The notes beneath the pieces were generated by a model. That model ran no database searches. It was given only the letters and a program-made list of their open reading frames with translations, and was not told where the DNA came from. From Takakia lepidozioides (lineage: Eukaryota > Streptophyta > Takakiopsida > Takakiales > Takakiaceae), in assembly GCA_030704615.1 (NCBI GenBank), contig CM060732.1, positions 7,128,001-7,192,000 on the forward strand: 64,000 nt of DNA. Direction: 5' to 3'. Positions 20,967-32,117 of the stretch are shown piece after piece. The position numbers and the translations under genes were made by a program. Each line of letters opens with the position of its first letter. Position 1 is the stretch's first letter.

Positions 20967-21051
20967 TGTGGCAGACTACTTTATTGTGCATATATATGTG
21001 GTGTGGTTTGGACAGCGATGTAGTTGTGTAGCGATATGTATACGCACGACA
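20967..21051 (+). repeat. Second, inverted copy of the 85-bp LTR-like end
   Basis: Starts TGTGGCAGAC and ends CGACA like the copy at 11540-11624, but lies on the plus strand. The two copies therefore bracket the DNMT element as inverted repeats rather than as direct LTRs. Flanking bases show no target-site duplication. Confidence 0.7.
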
Positions 21052-21372
21052 AGGCCACCCACACCAGTGAGCATTGACAATCTCCCTTTCCTCTCTGCAT
21101 CTGTTTATTGTTCAAAGGTAGACTCCCCATCCTGAGGTAAAATTTTCAGTCTAGTGCCAAGGGTAGGTCTGCCCTTCAGATCATCCTCAAAGTCCTCACC
21201 CATGTCACAAACTGGAAACGAGTTCAGGGAAGTTTATGCCTAACATTGTTTTGTTCGGACATTCTTCATGCTTTTGACATGGCCTTAGACACTTCAGCCT
21301 CCACGTCAGATTCATCTAGCAGGGTGAGTTCTTCCTTCCTAATATTCAGGTATTTATCATAGGGTCGCTGGT

Positions 21373-21666
21373 ATGAGGCATGCGATTCAGCTGACTGTAC
21401 CATCTGACCTTGAACTCATCATGTTGAGAGGTCAAGGCTGGTACTCCAAACTCGCCCTGAGCAGCCACGTCAGTTGTTCTACAGCTTCTGGGGTCAGGGG
21501 AAAGATATGGAGGATGGTTCACAACCTGCATGCGAACACCAAAGCTTGTGTTGTGGTCAATAGCGAGAAGTCTAATTTCTTTGACATTGACCAAGGTGTA
21601 GCTCAAGGTTGTACCCTCTCCCCGCTGATCTTCAATGTTTTCGTTTATCAGCCCCTTAAAAATTAG
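21373..21666 (+). pseudogene. LINE reverse transcriptase fragment, plus strand
   Basis: The translation near 21490-21660 reads GKIWRMVHNLHANTKACVVV and GVAQGCTLSPLIFNVFV, the RT box that precedes the catalytic Asp pair in LINEs. The frame ends soon after, and the YxDD box is not present. Orientation is opposite to the LINE fragment at 9.9-11.5 kb. Confidence 0.8.
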
Positions 21667-22179
21667 GAAAACAGAGATTTGGGTTACAGGTGGGTGATGC
21701 CGCCATACCAGCACTTATGAAGAGATCAGGCCTTATCAGGCCTTGGAGTACACATCTGCCGTGTGGGTTGGCCAACTCCAATCATGCTAAAACTTTAGAA
21801 TCCATTCAGCTTTTGGTGCTCAAAGAGAACATGTCAGCGCGTGCACCATAAAATGTCAAGGAAGGAAACCTTTGTAGAAGGAAGGTGTCATTCTAGGACG
21901 GAGGTTTCCTTAGAGGTTTCTTTCTTTTTTCTTTCCTTGAATAGGCCAGCTCAGGGACATGGTTGACACAGCCCCCAGGAAGCCTGCCTCACCTTCATGG
22001 AAAACACTTCCAGACTCCAAATCAACCTCAAGATGGGTGCTTATTATCCTACAGAACAGCTTGCAAATTGTGGTAAGAAGTGTAATGCTACGGTAGTTCC
22101 TAGGCTGTCATCTGTCACCTCAGATTGACACTGACACCCTCTCTCTAGCGAAAGGGTATCATTTCAGTCTTCCAAATAA

Positions 22180-22400
22180 TGTCCCAGAGGAGTGCAAGGG
22201 CATCTACCATATGATCACACCAGGCTTGACAATCGTATCAGACACACCAACTTTATAGCCCTTTAGATGTTCTATTGCTTCAGCAATCTCTGAAGAACTA
22301 ATGGGCACGTTGTACCCCTTTGTGATGCACTCCAGTTTTTCAGGGTTGTCTTGGATTGTAGACAGTCATTTCCACTGTACCCTTCCATTCTTTAGAAGAC
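22180..22400 (-). pseudogene. LINE fragment homologous to 10.2-10.4 kb
   Basis: On the minus strand it encodes a decayed AIEHLKGYKVG segment equal to the motif-1 region of the LINE at 10.2-10.4 kb, with matching flanks (tttagatgttc and aactaatgggc). It lies 0.5 kb from the plus-strand LINE piece, so this locus has been rearranged. Confidence 0.7.
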
Positions 22401-22559
22401 TCCTCACTATTATAGGTAGGTCTGACTGACAGGGTCTTCTTGCATAGGCCTTTGGGCTTTGCTTACCCACTAGGTTTGCCATCCCTAGTAGTATGGTGGT
22501 ATTGTTTCTCATGTTTATGTTGAGCAATGTGTGCAGAGTTCAGTAAAAAAAAGGAAGGG

Positions 22560-23570
22560 AATTGCAGGGAATGATGCGAACGAGCATAAGTCTCTTACTC
22601 CAGCAAAGTGTGCACCAACTATTGCGCCAACTACTGTGATGAGTGGCGCGGTTGTTCCAACTTACGAAACCAGCCCCGCCCACTCCACAGACTGACGTTC
22701 CAGCTCCCTTGTATCCACCAGTATCGGCTCCTCCCTCGTATCCGCTTATGTACCCGCAGTATCCTGCCATGTCAGGGTATAATCTGCATGGGCACATGCT
22801 GTATCCTCACTATCAACCTGCAAACAATGATCCTTAGTGCCAGAATTACAATTCTTTTGCTCCACCTGCAGGCGCTCCAATGCATGATCCTAGTCAAGGT
22901 GGGTATTCCATTTACCACCATTATGGAATGCATCCCCATAGTATGTATCCTCCTCGGCCTATGTACAACCAACCTACTTCCTCCCTCTATCCTACCAGCC
23001 CTGCAAGACCACACCAGGGGCAGGTCCAGTATGGTGGCCACCAACCTTCAGGATCCAACTACAGTGGAGTACAACAGCCGGCACCTTCGAGCTTCACTGC
23101 ACCGCGGCCACCTCTTTATCCAACATCTCCAGGTACACCTAATACCCTGAAAGGGAAAGGCATTCTGAAACAGACCGAGGATGCATTTGCTCCGCATCAT
23201 CCTGTGGGGTGGGAGACAACAGTCCAGCCCCAACAGAGTGAAGGTGGTAACATGCAAGGTACTGCTGAAACCTTGCAGGATTCCAGCCTTACTCCTGGGG
23301 GGACATCAGGTGTGACTCCTATAGAACGCAAAAAGCTTTAAGGAGGGAAAGAAGGGCACTTGCAAAAGATCTGAGAGACCAGGCTGCTCAGAATGTGGCT
23401 GTAGGGAGGAGGAAATTTTTCATTTCTTGTGATGAACTTGGAAACCCTGAAGGTCCTGCTCGGAACCAGTGGATGACAGCTCTGCGAGGGTAGTGTCAAC
23501 GTTTGTTGGACTGGTCATTGTATGCTCAGGATTGACCATTACACTTAATTGAAAAGATCATGGAGATCTT
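22560..23570 (+). pseudogene. Pro/Tyr-rich protein with a transposase-like C-terminus
   Basis: Frame 22880-23341 encodes a Pro/Tyr/Ser-rich stretch (MHDPSQGGYSIYHHYG, SSLYPTSPARPHQGQ) after a similar piece at 22643-22837. The reading continues past 23341 in fragments: RRERRALAKDLRDQAAQ, then FFISCDELGNPEGPARNQW, then IEKIMEILASDWEYGPP. The DELGNPEG and QW pattern recalls the plant Ptta/En-Spm transposase (Transposase_24) group, where a low-complexity N-terminus is also common. Stops and shifts separate the parts, so either introns or decay must be assumed. It lies directly upstream of the phosphatase-like frame and probably belongs to the same gene. Confidence 0.45.
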
Positions 23571-23929
23571 GGCTTCAGATTGGGAATACGGACCTCCTGG
23601 TCTTAACATAAAGGCTATTACAAAACAATTTGCGGGTAGCTCAAGTACCAACGAAATAAGCTGTTCAAAAATTACTATAGTGTGGGGCTGCCCAAACCCC
23701 ATCATGTGCCAGACAAGACATGGGCACAACTAGTTGTTAGTTGGGGTTCCACTGATTTCAAGAAATTCCAGGCAAATGGTGTCAAGGCGCGGGGATGTGT
23801 GAAGAATACATCTCGATCGGTCGCAGTGGAATCAGCGGTGTTGTAGCACGACTGGTATACTTCTCTTACAACATAGGAAGTTCCCACATTGTTTTGCATT
23901 GACAAACTTTATGTGTTGGGTTTTTTTGG

Positions 23930-25010
23930 ATGGAGCTCAGAGTCTATTCCTATATGGATGGAATTAGTACACATTGCTACTACTTGGGGGCCTTCTCAGA
24001 GTTGGGCGCCAGCAAGAAAACATTGTTTGGGCTTTCAGAAATGGAGGGGGATGATGACATGGAGGGTTGGTCTGAAGGTGAACTCAATCCATCCCCCCAT
24101 ATTGTTGAGGAAACTGCAAAGTGTTCATCAGTTTTGTTGTCCCCTACACCAGTAGCACTACCGGCATATGTACTACCCTCTCAATATGCCTGTGAGGTCT
24201 CCATGAATTTACAGAGTGCCCCACAGAAAGGTGTGTCTTTTGTACATGATAATCATGTACAAGTTGTAGGTAATTGCCCTTCGGCAACCGAGAGGCAGAA
24301 ACACATCCTTATACTTGACTTGAATGGATTGTTATGTGAGAGCAGACTACGAACAAGGGAATACCTAGAGCCCACTGTCACCTCCAGACCTGGGTGTCAG
24401 GAGTTTCTGGACCGATGCCTTCAGATTTTTGATGTAGGTGTATGGTCTTCCATGTCATTGAGTAATGTCCTTCCAGTTGTGAAAGCTTTGTTTCGTGGGA
24501 AGCAACCAAGATGGTGCTTCACCAAGACTATTGTGACCAGCATGTGGGAATGGTGGACCCTTTCAATCCTTCTAAAACTGTCATGTACAAGAACTTATGT
24601 ATGTTTTGGAAGGACTACAGCCATTACAATCCAACCAATACTTTGCTGGTGGACGATTCCCCACTCACTTGCTTACCCAACCCTGCAAATAATTGCATCT
24701 TCCCGTATCCATGGAAGTTGAGGGATCAGCCAAACTGCAAGAGGCTTATGAAAGAATTACTGCCTTGGTTAGAGGGTGTATCCAAGGCTGCACACATCCC
24801 TGAGTATGTGTCAGGGCACCCATACAGATATGGGCAGCCCAACTACTTGTTCAATACTGCAGCCATGGGTAGTGGATCACAACAATCTGCAAAGGCATCC
24901 GAACCAGGGCTTCCTGCTGCCAGAGTTCCAACGACTTTGCCTCCCGATGCAACAACAAAGCATAATCAAAGAAAGGTGAGAGCAAAAGTTTCAATGCTTG
25001 GGCGCGTGGG
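23930..25010 (+). pseudogene. FCP1/NIF-like phosphatase-fold protein inside a transposon
   Basis: Two overlapping frames together give a full FCP1-homology (HAD) domain. The first (23930-24510) has KHILILDLNGLLCESR, then RPGCQEFLDRCLQIFDVGVWSS. The second (24511-25000) has HQDYCDQHVGMVDPFNPSK, VMYKNLCMFW, TNTLLVDDSPLTC and NNCIFPYPW. DLNG replaces the usual DxDGT; plant relatives often have LDLNG, so catalysis is doubtful. LVDDSP matches the motif with the paired acidic residues. A one-base shift near 24510 separates the frames. CTD or SMAD phosphatases of this fold act on phosphoserine proteins. Here it sits between a transposase-like part and a CACTA-type terminus, so it looks captured. Confidence 0.7.
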
Positions 25011-25559
25011 TGGATTTATATTGTTAATGCTACTTCACAATGTGTGTCATTCGTGCTATTCTCATTTTTTGATCGTTGTGTCATTCAATATACAGATGGT
25101 GAAACCAGTGAAGCGTTCAATGGACAGGGATAGTACAATATGTGCTATCAATCAGACTACAACCACAGTGGATCTAACTGAACCACAAGGTGACCAACAA
25201 AATCCGCACAGTGTAAGTACTTCATTTGTGCAATTTTGTTTCCTTGTCTGATGCTGGATCAATACACCTCCTATGTATCGCCACATAGCTGCAGGCCCAA
25301 CAACCTACAAAGGTAGTTTTGTGACATCGTCCTACCACATCCATGTTGACCATGCATAACCTGCTACCAACTAGGTATGGCACCGTTCTAGCTTTGATCA
25401 TGTCAGCATGTAGTATAGAGACAAGCAAATGCAATTCGGAATTGGAAGTACTGCAATAGGTAGGGTTGGGGTGTTTGCTGGAAGAACTTCAATGTCATTT
25501 TGCAGGAGTGTCAAGCTGTCAGTCTCTGTTCTCCAGGGTTCATTTCTGATATAGGAATC

Positions 25560-25826
25560 TGGTTTTTGTTGCAGTTTCAGATCGGCGACAAGGTGTTATT
25601 GTTTGATCCTTGTGCACCAAAAAGAAGGGCATGTGTGGGATATATTGATGGATTTCCAAAAGCAAATGTGCCAGACAACTATTACCGTATCCATGTGAAA
25701 TCGGTCATGATTTCAGAGGTTGTGTTGCCGTACCCGGACTACTCTGTTACCCCTAATTATACCACATTGGGTGACACGCAGGGAAGTTCCACCTTACGGT
25801 CTGAAAAGTTTCTTAAACACGCGTGA
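25560..25826 (+). CDS. C-terminal exon of the transposon gene
   Basis: A plausible final exon of the gene starting near 22.6 kb. After a TTGCAG acceptor near 25574 it encodes FQIGDKVLLFDPCAPKRRA and VGYIDGFP, then YYRIHVKSVM and VLPYPDY, and ends KFLKHA before TGA. The block of a small beta-rich domain with IGD-VLLFDP and a following G-I-G is similar to the C-terminal region of several plant En/Spm-associated proteins. Exon borders are inferred from GT-AG sites and frame only. Confidence 0.45.
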   Translation, partial: WFLLQFQIGDKVLLFDPCAPKRRACVGYIDGFPKANVPDNYYRIHVKSVMISEVVLPYPDYSVTPNYTTLGDTQGSSTLRSEKFLKHA

Positions 25827-25829
25827 TAT

Positions 25830-26784
25830 TGAAGGTGCTACAAGTTTAGTTTAGTTTTCTTTATGGATTGAGGGTTGCTGAGACAGGTGAACAAAACAGC
25901 TCTTCTCACATGAACAATATTTTTTGAATTGATGCTCTTGCTATTCTCATGTATGATCACAAGATCCCCTTGTTCAAGGGCAACTTCATTTTCCCACATC
26001 AAGCCAAATTTTTCTTGTGTAGACATGAATGTGGTATTTTGCTGGTTGTTTGCTATATTTAATATTAATAACATTACTATTGGTCAATGTGGTTAATAAT
26101 ACAATTATTATCCCTGTTTTAAATAAGATTTTTTAAATGAAACAAAACAAATAAAAATTCTAAAATAATAATATATTACATATTAAATCAAGCAGCCAAT
26201 GGCTTTTGGGGTGCTATCCCATTTATTATAAGAATAAGAATAATAATAATAATAATAATAATATGACTATTCATTTTGGCATTTGTCAACAAATAATAAT
26301 TGTTTACTTTTCGTCCAATAGGAACAAAACAATGGATATGACAGTATTCACACTAGTGTCATTGCGATCACATCACGACTTGAACCTGGTGTTAAATCTG
26401 TGTGAGAGAATCCGTAAGAAGAGCCCTTAATATCTATTATTTATTTAATAATTCTGATGGACTCTATTACGTGGCATTCCCTTTGACATACATGTGGCAG
26501 ACATGGTGGCAATGAGGTGTAATAAGTACCGTAGAAAGACCATTAAGATTACTTAGTCAAAATAGTAGTTGAACTAACTAGTCAAAACGGCCGTCAAAAT
26601 ATCCGTCAAAAGAGCCACCTAAACCTACTGCCACATCAGGTGCAAGTTTGGTGTGAGATGGTTTTTTTCACAGGACCAAGAAAGTTCACATGTGGTGCAA
26701 AGGACTAGGTTAACCTAACACCAAGGGGGGGTGTGAACTTGGGCTCTTTTCACACCAAAATGTGTGAGAAGAGTCGTTAAATAA
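25830..26784. other. AT-rich non-coding part of the element, with (AAT)n
   Basis: No gene. It contains AT-rich sequence with an (AAT)n microsatellite at about 26232-26262, then short repeats of gtcaaaa (26570-26610) and of agag-c/t-c motifs that resemble CACTA subterminal repeats before the terminus at 26803. Confidence 0.5.
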
Positions 26785-26803
26785 ACCGGTTTCTGTATTA
26801 GTG
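26785..26803 (-). repeat. CACTA-type right terminus
   Basis: On the minus strand it begins CACTAATACAGAAACC. CACTA at the very end and repeats just inside agree with a CACTA transposon end. The matching left end was not found within the window to the left. Confidence 0.5.
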
Positions 26804-27325
26804 GCTGTCGAACCTTATCATGATGTGACATGGTGTGGCAGCCAGCCCAGAATCCGGGTCGACCTTAGTGCCTTTTGGCAATTGAGTAAGTGGGAGAAAC
26901 TGTCCCTCATGCCCATCAGGCCTTGTAGCGGGGAAGTATAACTGGGGAACATGAGGGAAGGCCTTGAGACAGTGGCGCAAGTCCTGGATTTCGGAGGCCC
27001 GAAAGCCTAGCTTTTGCAACTCTGTCGTCGAGCGTGTTTCGGTGATGAAGGGGAGTTCTGTGTCGTATGCGTGATTTTCTAAAGTGGGGTAGCCCATCCA
27101 GGGTTCTGGTGCGGCAGGTGAACTGGAGGAGTCCACGTGTTGTGAGGGGCCTGGCGCATCGTGACCCCGTGACTTTTTGGGATCAGAGTGGGAGCTACCG
27201 ACGTCACTGTTGAGCGCACTCGATACTCGTTTGATACCTGGGTTGTTAGCCAAGAGTCCAGCACCAGGTGGTGTAGGCGTTGCAGAATGGAGAATCATAT
27301 GGTGGTCGGGCGGGATGGGTGTCAC
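26798..27325 (-). CDS. Hypothetical Pro/Ser-rich protein
   Basis: A 175-residue frame with an N-terminal Pro/Ser/His-rich half (SSHSDPKKSRGHDAPGPS) and a more structured C-terminal half containing LGFRASEIQDLRHCLKAF and YFPATRPDGHEGQFLPLTQL. I do not recognise it. Its last codons overlap the CACTA-type terminus, so it may be a flanking host or element gene cut by the insertion. A further frame at 27549-27947 on the same strand, rich in Arg and Thr, could be an upstream exon. Neither has a clear start context. Confidence 0.3.
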   Translation of the reverse strand: MTPIPPDHHMILHSATPTPPGAGLLANNPGIKRVSSALNSDVGSSHSDPKKSRGHDAPGPSQHVDSSSSPAAPEPWMGYPTLENHAYDTELPFITETRSTTELQKLGFRASEIQDLRHCLKAFPHVPQLYFPATRPDGHEGQFLPLTQLPKGTKVDPDSGLAATPCHIMIRFDSH

Positions 27326-27946
27326 AGGAGTTTGTGTTGCTGGAGCGCCTAGGGCATGTGTATCATCGATCGCTGGCAGATTCTGCGCTGTGCACCTCGT
27401 TGGAGCTCAACGTTGGTGCATGTATGAAGTAATGAGTTGTGGAATTACACCTGAGTCTCTTTAGGTACACGTAGTACAGATGTTTGCAAGGGCAATACAA
27501 TCCCGCCTTCGCCACCATGGTCTGGAAGTCGAGACAATTGCAGGTGGGTCATTCTGAAATTGTGATGGTGTACACCTCGTTGCAGACAGCTGAGCATGCC
27601 GTGGCCATCTGATACAAACGCCCAAAGCCTGGTGGTGGCGCTTCTCGTGAGCTCTGGATTGTATAGCTCATCCCAAGTGCATTCCCCATCCTTGTCTCAT
27701 TCACTTTTGAGGCAGGTCTCCGTCCCCTCGCTTCCCCCCAACGGTGTGTAGGATGTGCAGAGTTATCGCGTCGGTCTGTTCTTGCTCTCATAGTGGTCGG
27801 TGGTTGACATTGTTGAACCGGAAATGGTTGTTTGGGGACGTTTGTGCGCTGCACCATCCGAAATCCTGCTACAGTAAGAGCGTCGGCCTCAACCTGACTC
27901 AGATTGCATCCCGATTCCACCGGGCACACAGTGGGAGCCTCTGGCA

Positions 27947-28546
27947 TTGCTTATATGGCGTACTTGGGCTTTCCATGGACACAAATCATACCTCCTGATG
28001 GTCACAATGGAGGACATCGACAAATCAATCATCCAGCAAGCCAGATATTACAAATTCTTGAGCAGGAAACAGTGGGGCTTTGGGCCGGATAGGGAGGAAT
28101 TGTTGGTACGAACAACTTCGAGGTCGAAGAATCTAGTGAAATGGGCGACGACATTGCGAGAGAAGATCAAAGTGACGCCTATGCACCGCAAAGGTGAACA
28201 CCTGGAGGGGGATGTCTGTACTCGCCCTGTCAGGCATAGAATTGAAGACGAACCTGACTGCGAAGAGGATTCCTGGCGATCTGACAGGAACATTCGGACT
28301 GCACCTCGAGGTCTAGTCATGTTGCCACACAATATCTCTTCGAGCAGTGGAAGCCCAACAGTTTCAAGATTGCCATCGCCTTCAAGCGGGGATTCCGTAC
28401 CTGAAATTCCATTGCCAGACCTGCCCAAGATTCCGCCCACTGTTATGCAGTATGGGCAACGCATTGTGGAGACGACAGTGTCTGCGTCACAGTGGAAAAT
28501 TGCTTGCACACTGCCGGCGTTTCGAGGAAGATGTTCCGCAATTTGA
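27947..28546 (+). CDS. Hypothetical protein upstream of gypsy pol remnant
   Basis: A 199-residue frame. It contains MEDIDKSIIQQARYYKFLSR and SRSKNLVKWATTLREK, then an acidic part and a Ser/Pro-rich tail (PSPSSGDSVPEIPLPDLP). No family is recognised. It is on the same strand and immediately upstream of the decayed gypsy RT, so it may be what is left of the gag or linker of that element. Confidence 0.3.
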   Translation: MLIWRTWAFHGHKSYLLMVTMEDIDKSIIQQARYYKFLSRKQWGFGPDREELLVRTTSRSKNLVKWATTLREKIKVTPMHRKGEHLEGDVCTRPVRHRIEDEPDCEEDSWRSDRNIRTAPRGLVMLPHNISSSSGSPTVSRLPSPSSGDSVPEIPLPDLPKIPPTVMQYGQRIVETTVSASQWKIACTLPAFRGRCSAI

Positions 28547-28559
28547 GTGGATCCAGGAC

Positions 28560-29880
28560 AACGTTGTGGAGAGATGATAAGGAGGGACCCAGTTGGGGCT
28601 GTCCCTGCTCATACTTTCATGGGAAGATTTGTTTGTGCAAAGTTTGTGGTGGCGATGACGATCCAGTTGTGGTTCTGCATCTTGGTCTACTCCAAAACAA
28701 AAGAAGACCACCTAGAGCACATCAAAAGGGTGTTCCAAAAGTTGCGGGAAGGGAAGCAAGGCTTCAAAGTGCGAATTCGGGGTAACAAAAGTGGAGTTCC
28801 TAGGGCATGTGATTATGCAGGATGGGATAAAAATAGATGATAGAAATGTGAGGGCAATCGTGGACTGATAACCTCCAACTTCGGTCCCGGGAGTTCGGTC
28901 ATTTTTAGGACTTGCTTCCTACTACCGAAAGTATGTGGGGAATTTCGCCAAAATTGCGGGGACCGCTATCAGACATCTTACGCAAGTCCAAGGTCTTGGT
29001 GTGGAACACCTTTTGTGGCCAAGCATTTGTCGAGTTGAGGTAGTGGATGGCGGAAGCTCCAGTCTTTAAGATCCCGAAGTTCGACCGTCTATTTGAGATT
29101 CACACAGACCCGTCAGACTTCGCAATTGGAGGTGTTCTCATGCAAAATGGGCGTCGAGTGGCTTACGAAAGTAAGAAATTGAACGACATTGAACGGAGAT
29201 GGCCTACGCACGAGAAGGAGATGAAGGTGGTGGTGCACTGTCTTGAGCTTTGGTGCCACTATGTTGGTTCCAACCCAATGAAGGTGTTCACGGACAATGT
29301 CACGATGAAGTATTTTGCCATGCTACCTAAGTTGTCCGCAAAACATATTAGGTGGCAAGATACTTTGGCATTGTTTGACGTGGATATCCAGTACAAGCCG
29401 GGACGGGACAATGTGGTGGCCGATGCTTTGAGTAGGAAGCAACAGCTTATGTTGGTGTATAGGTGAGACAGAGTTGCAAAGGAAGGTACATAGGGCCTAT
29501 CGAAGGGATGAATTGACGAAGTCCGTGATGCAGGACTTAAAGGCTAAGGGCTAAGTCGCAGTTCCACTTGCACAATGGACTGCTCCGGTAGAAGCAAAAG
29601 ATGAGGGCTAAGAGAAAGTCTCTTGAGGGAATGCCTGATGGCCCGCTTGCGGGTCACGATGGGGCCAAGTGCACCATGGTACTCTTGAAGAATGAGTATT
29701 TCTGGCCCAAACTAAGGGAGGAGGCCGAGGAGCATGTCAAGACATGCACCACATGCTAACAAAACCGGAGTGAGTACAAGAAGCAAGCGTGACTGTTACA
29801 ACCATTGCCGATTCCAGAAAGGCCTTGGGATAGTGTCTCAATGGATTTCATGACAAGTTTGCCGCTCTCGAGACGCTTAA
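28560..29880 (+). pseudogene. Decayed second gypsy pol (RT, RNase H, start of integrase)
   Basis: RT remains near 28640-28860 read VYSKTKEDHLEHIKRVFQKL and a GHVIMQDGIKIDDR connection. RNase H (29047-29466) is a clean 139-residue frame with HTDPSDFAIGGVLMQ, RRWPTHEKEMKVVVHCLELW, VFTDNVTMKYF and the end signal GRDNVVADALSRK. The integrase zinc finger follows near 29690-29760 (HVKTCTTC), then PIPERPWDSVSMDFMTSLP near 29810-29860, the start of the DDE core. The frame breaks after 29880. The sequence is close to plant chromovirus-type pol and is not related in detail to the DNMT element at 11.5-20.5 kb. Confidence 0.88.
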
Positions 29881-32117
29881 GGGTTAGAAGTCTTGTCATT
29901 CAGTGCCCCTGCACCTACAGAACCAATGGGCTACCTCCTCTACATACGTTATCACCTTGCCTCTGGATACCATATGAAACAATGACCCATTGTGAGATTG
30001 GAACAAGTGGAGGAAGATCTGCAACTCTAACATACCAGGTCAGGCAGGAGCATGGCAAAGACAACAACCGTTTGATCCAACACCAACGACGCAACTTGCC
30101 ATGCCTTTGTGATTGGACAAGTTCACAAAAAACATAGACTTCCACATGGTATAGAACCCTGAACCCGTGTAGTGATGCTGTCAAGATAGAGTGCTATCTC
30201 ATTCCTGGGTGAAGGATTTGACCCATCATTTCAAGGATGATTGTGATCACTCAATTTTGCTAGGCCTATTGGGAATAAAGTACAAACATCATCGGCACGG
30301 ATCAAACAACCAGTCATTGGTAACAGTGGCGCGCATGGAGATGTGCACGGTTACTAGGCTCGAGTCTGTACTTTTCAATGCTCTTGTAGTGCATTGCTGA
30401 ATGCGTCTTACTGCGCATGTTGAAATGACTCGGGCATCTGGATATCACAGCCTTCAAAAGCATAGTCCACAGTTTCAATCTTCATCAGAAGCCCATCTCC
30501 ATTTACCATTTCGACAATTCAAGAGTTCAGATTCACTCAACTTGGACCATATTAATTATGTTTGCTAACTGGGCCTCTGCTTGACCACCTTTGCCTAACG
30601 CACAAACATACCCCTACAGTTCATATTTAATTCTCAAGTGCCCTGAAAAGACAGGCAGTGTTGCTTAATACTTTTGAAATACTTAAAAGTTCCCACCCCC
30701 CCCACCTCCTCTGCCCCTTGAGCCCCAGGGAGTTACAAACTTGGGAAGGCTTCTCTGCATCTGTTCTGATCCTAGGAAGATGAACATCATGCCAGGACTC
30801 TATTAGATCTAGAAGAGGCCTCTCACAGGAGCAGGCTGGGATGGGAGTATGTTTTAGAAATGGACAAGTTAGCTTGATTCCAAGTTGCCATGAAAGCTTC
30901 TTCTTTTCATTAAAAAATGTCAACAACATTCTGGTCAGCGGACAAGTTTCATGAGGTTTTGGAAGACTACCTCTCGCGAGAATTAAGTTTTCAGAAATCT
31001 CTATAAACCCCTCTTACATGGCCAGAACTTCAAAAACCACGTAGAACATAACTTGTCCTGTCGAGCTAGGAATTTATCCAAATGAATACTTCACAACCCT
31101 AGTGTTACATTGAAATGTGAGCTGATGAGAGGCCATCGCCGATCCAAGAGAGATCACAGGTGTAAGAAAGCAACGAACCAAAAATCTGCTGTACTCTGTG
31201 CGGAACTTGAACAGCAAATTAATGATCGACCACCTGGGCAGCCTTCAGTATACTTACTAGTAAAACAACTAGGGATTTCCTCTTCAGCTCGCCTGTCATG
31301 AACTTCAGCTTTCCTTAATTGCCAGACCGTAGTGAAAACACATCATTACAAAATGCCCTGCATATCAACGCCTTCAGCATTCTTCTCACAAGATAGACAA
31401 GGTTGGCAAAGGCAGGGTGGTTGAACTAGCTTGTCATTATATTCTAGAGAGCTCACACTGAGATTCTTTCCTCGGTGAAAGGTAATTTCATACACCTGTT
31501 TTGTGCACCTCAGGTTGGGTTTGCACCTATCTTCAGCCACGAAGGGATAACCTTTGCTTTCAAATACTATCATGGGGTGCTGCGCAAATACACAGCTGAA
31601 TTTCTTAACAAGAATGGGTGTCATTGCTGACACAAAGACATTCACTTCCTTAGTAACTAATTGACTGCACATATCCAGCCACATGCACGGACAACATCCT
31701 GTCTGTGTCACTGGACATGGATAAGCATATATATAGAGAGTGCACAGTGATGGCTGGGAATTCACAATTCAGTCCTACCCTTTGAACTAACATTGGTAGA
31801 ACAAGTTACCTCTTTGAAATACAATGACTTGATTTCCCTGCCGCATGACCCTCTCAAGGACCTTCAACTGGGCTGCCTTTCGATGGTGAGTGCGCTACAC
31901 TGCTTCTCACCATTCGGACAGTGGAAAGCTCCATTTCATCCATTAGGGGTTGTGTGCATCATGCACAAGACGAATCTCGTTTCGTACAGATTAATTTCTT
32001 GTATATCGATGGTAAAAAAATTCCGACCACTGTAGCACGTCTTCAAAACAATTAGATCCTCGACCTGCAGTAGCAGATGCTCTCGCTTCAAATCTCCAAA
32101 ACGCAAGGGTGACCCTA
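29880..32117. other. Gene-poor stretch
   Basis: No recognisable gene. Frames at 31346-31765 (minus, 139 aa, Cys-rich) and 30627-30929 are open but match nothing I know and have no supporting context. A C-rich run lies at about 30688-30708. Confidence 0.4.

Noticed and set aside
11540-21051. DIRS-type element because of inverted ends
   Set aside because: The element has a DDE integrase and retropepsin in Ty3 order, and no tyrosine recombinase.
21690-21740. 5S rRNA-like words
   Set aside because: Only about 20 bp loosely recall the 5S start; the rest does not match and no internal control region is present.
22608-23150. 180-aa Leu/Arg/Cys-rich plus-strand frame
   Set aside because: Another frame of the same Pro/Tyr-rich coding stretch; composition is unnatural.
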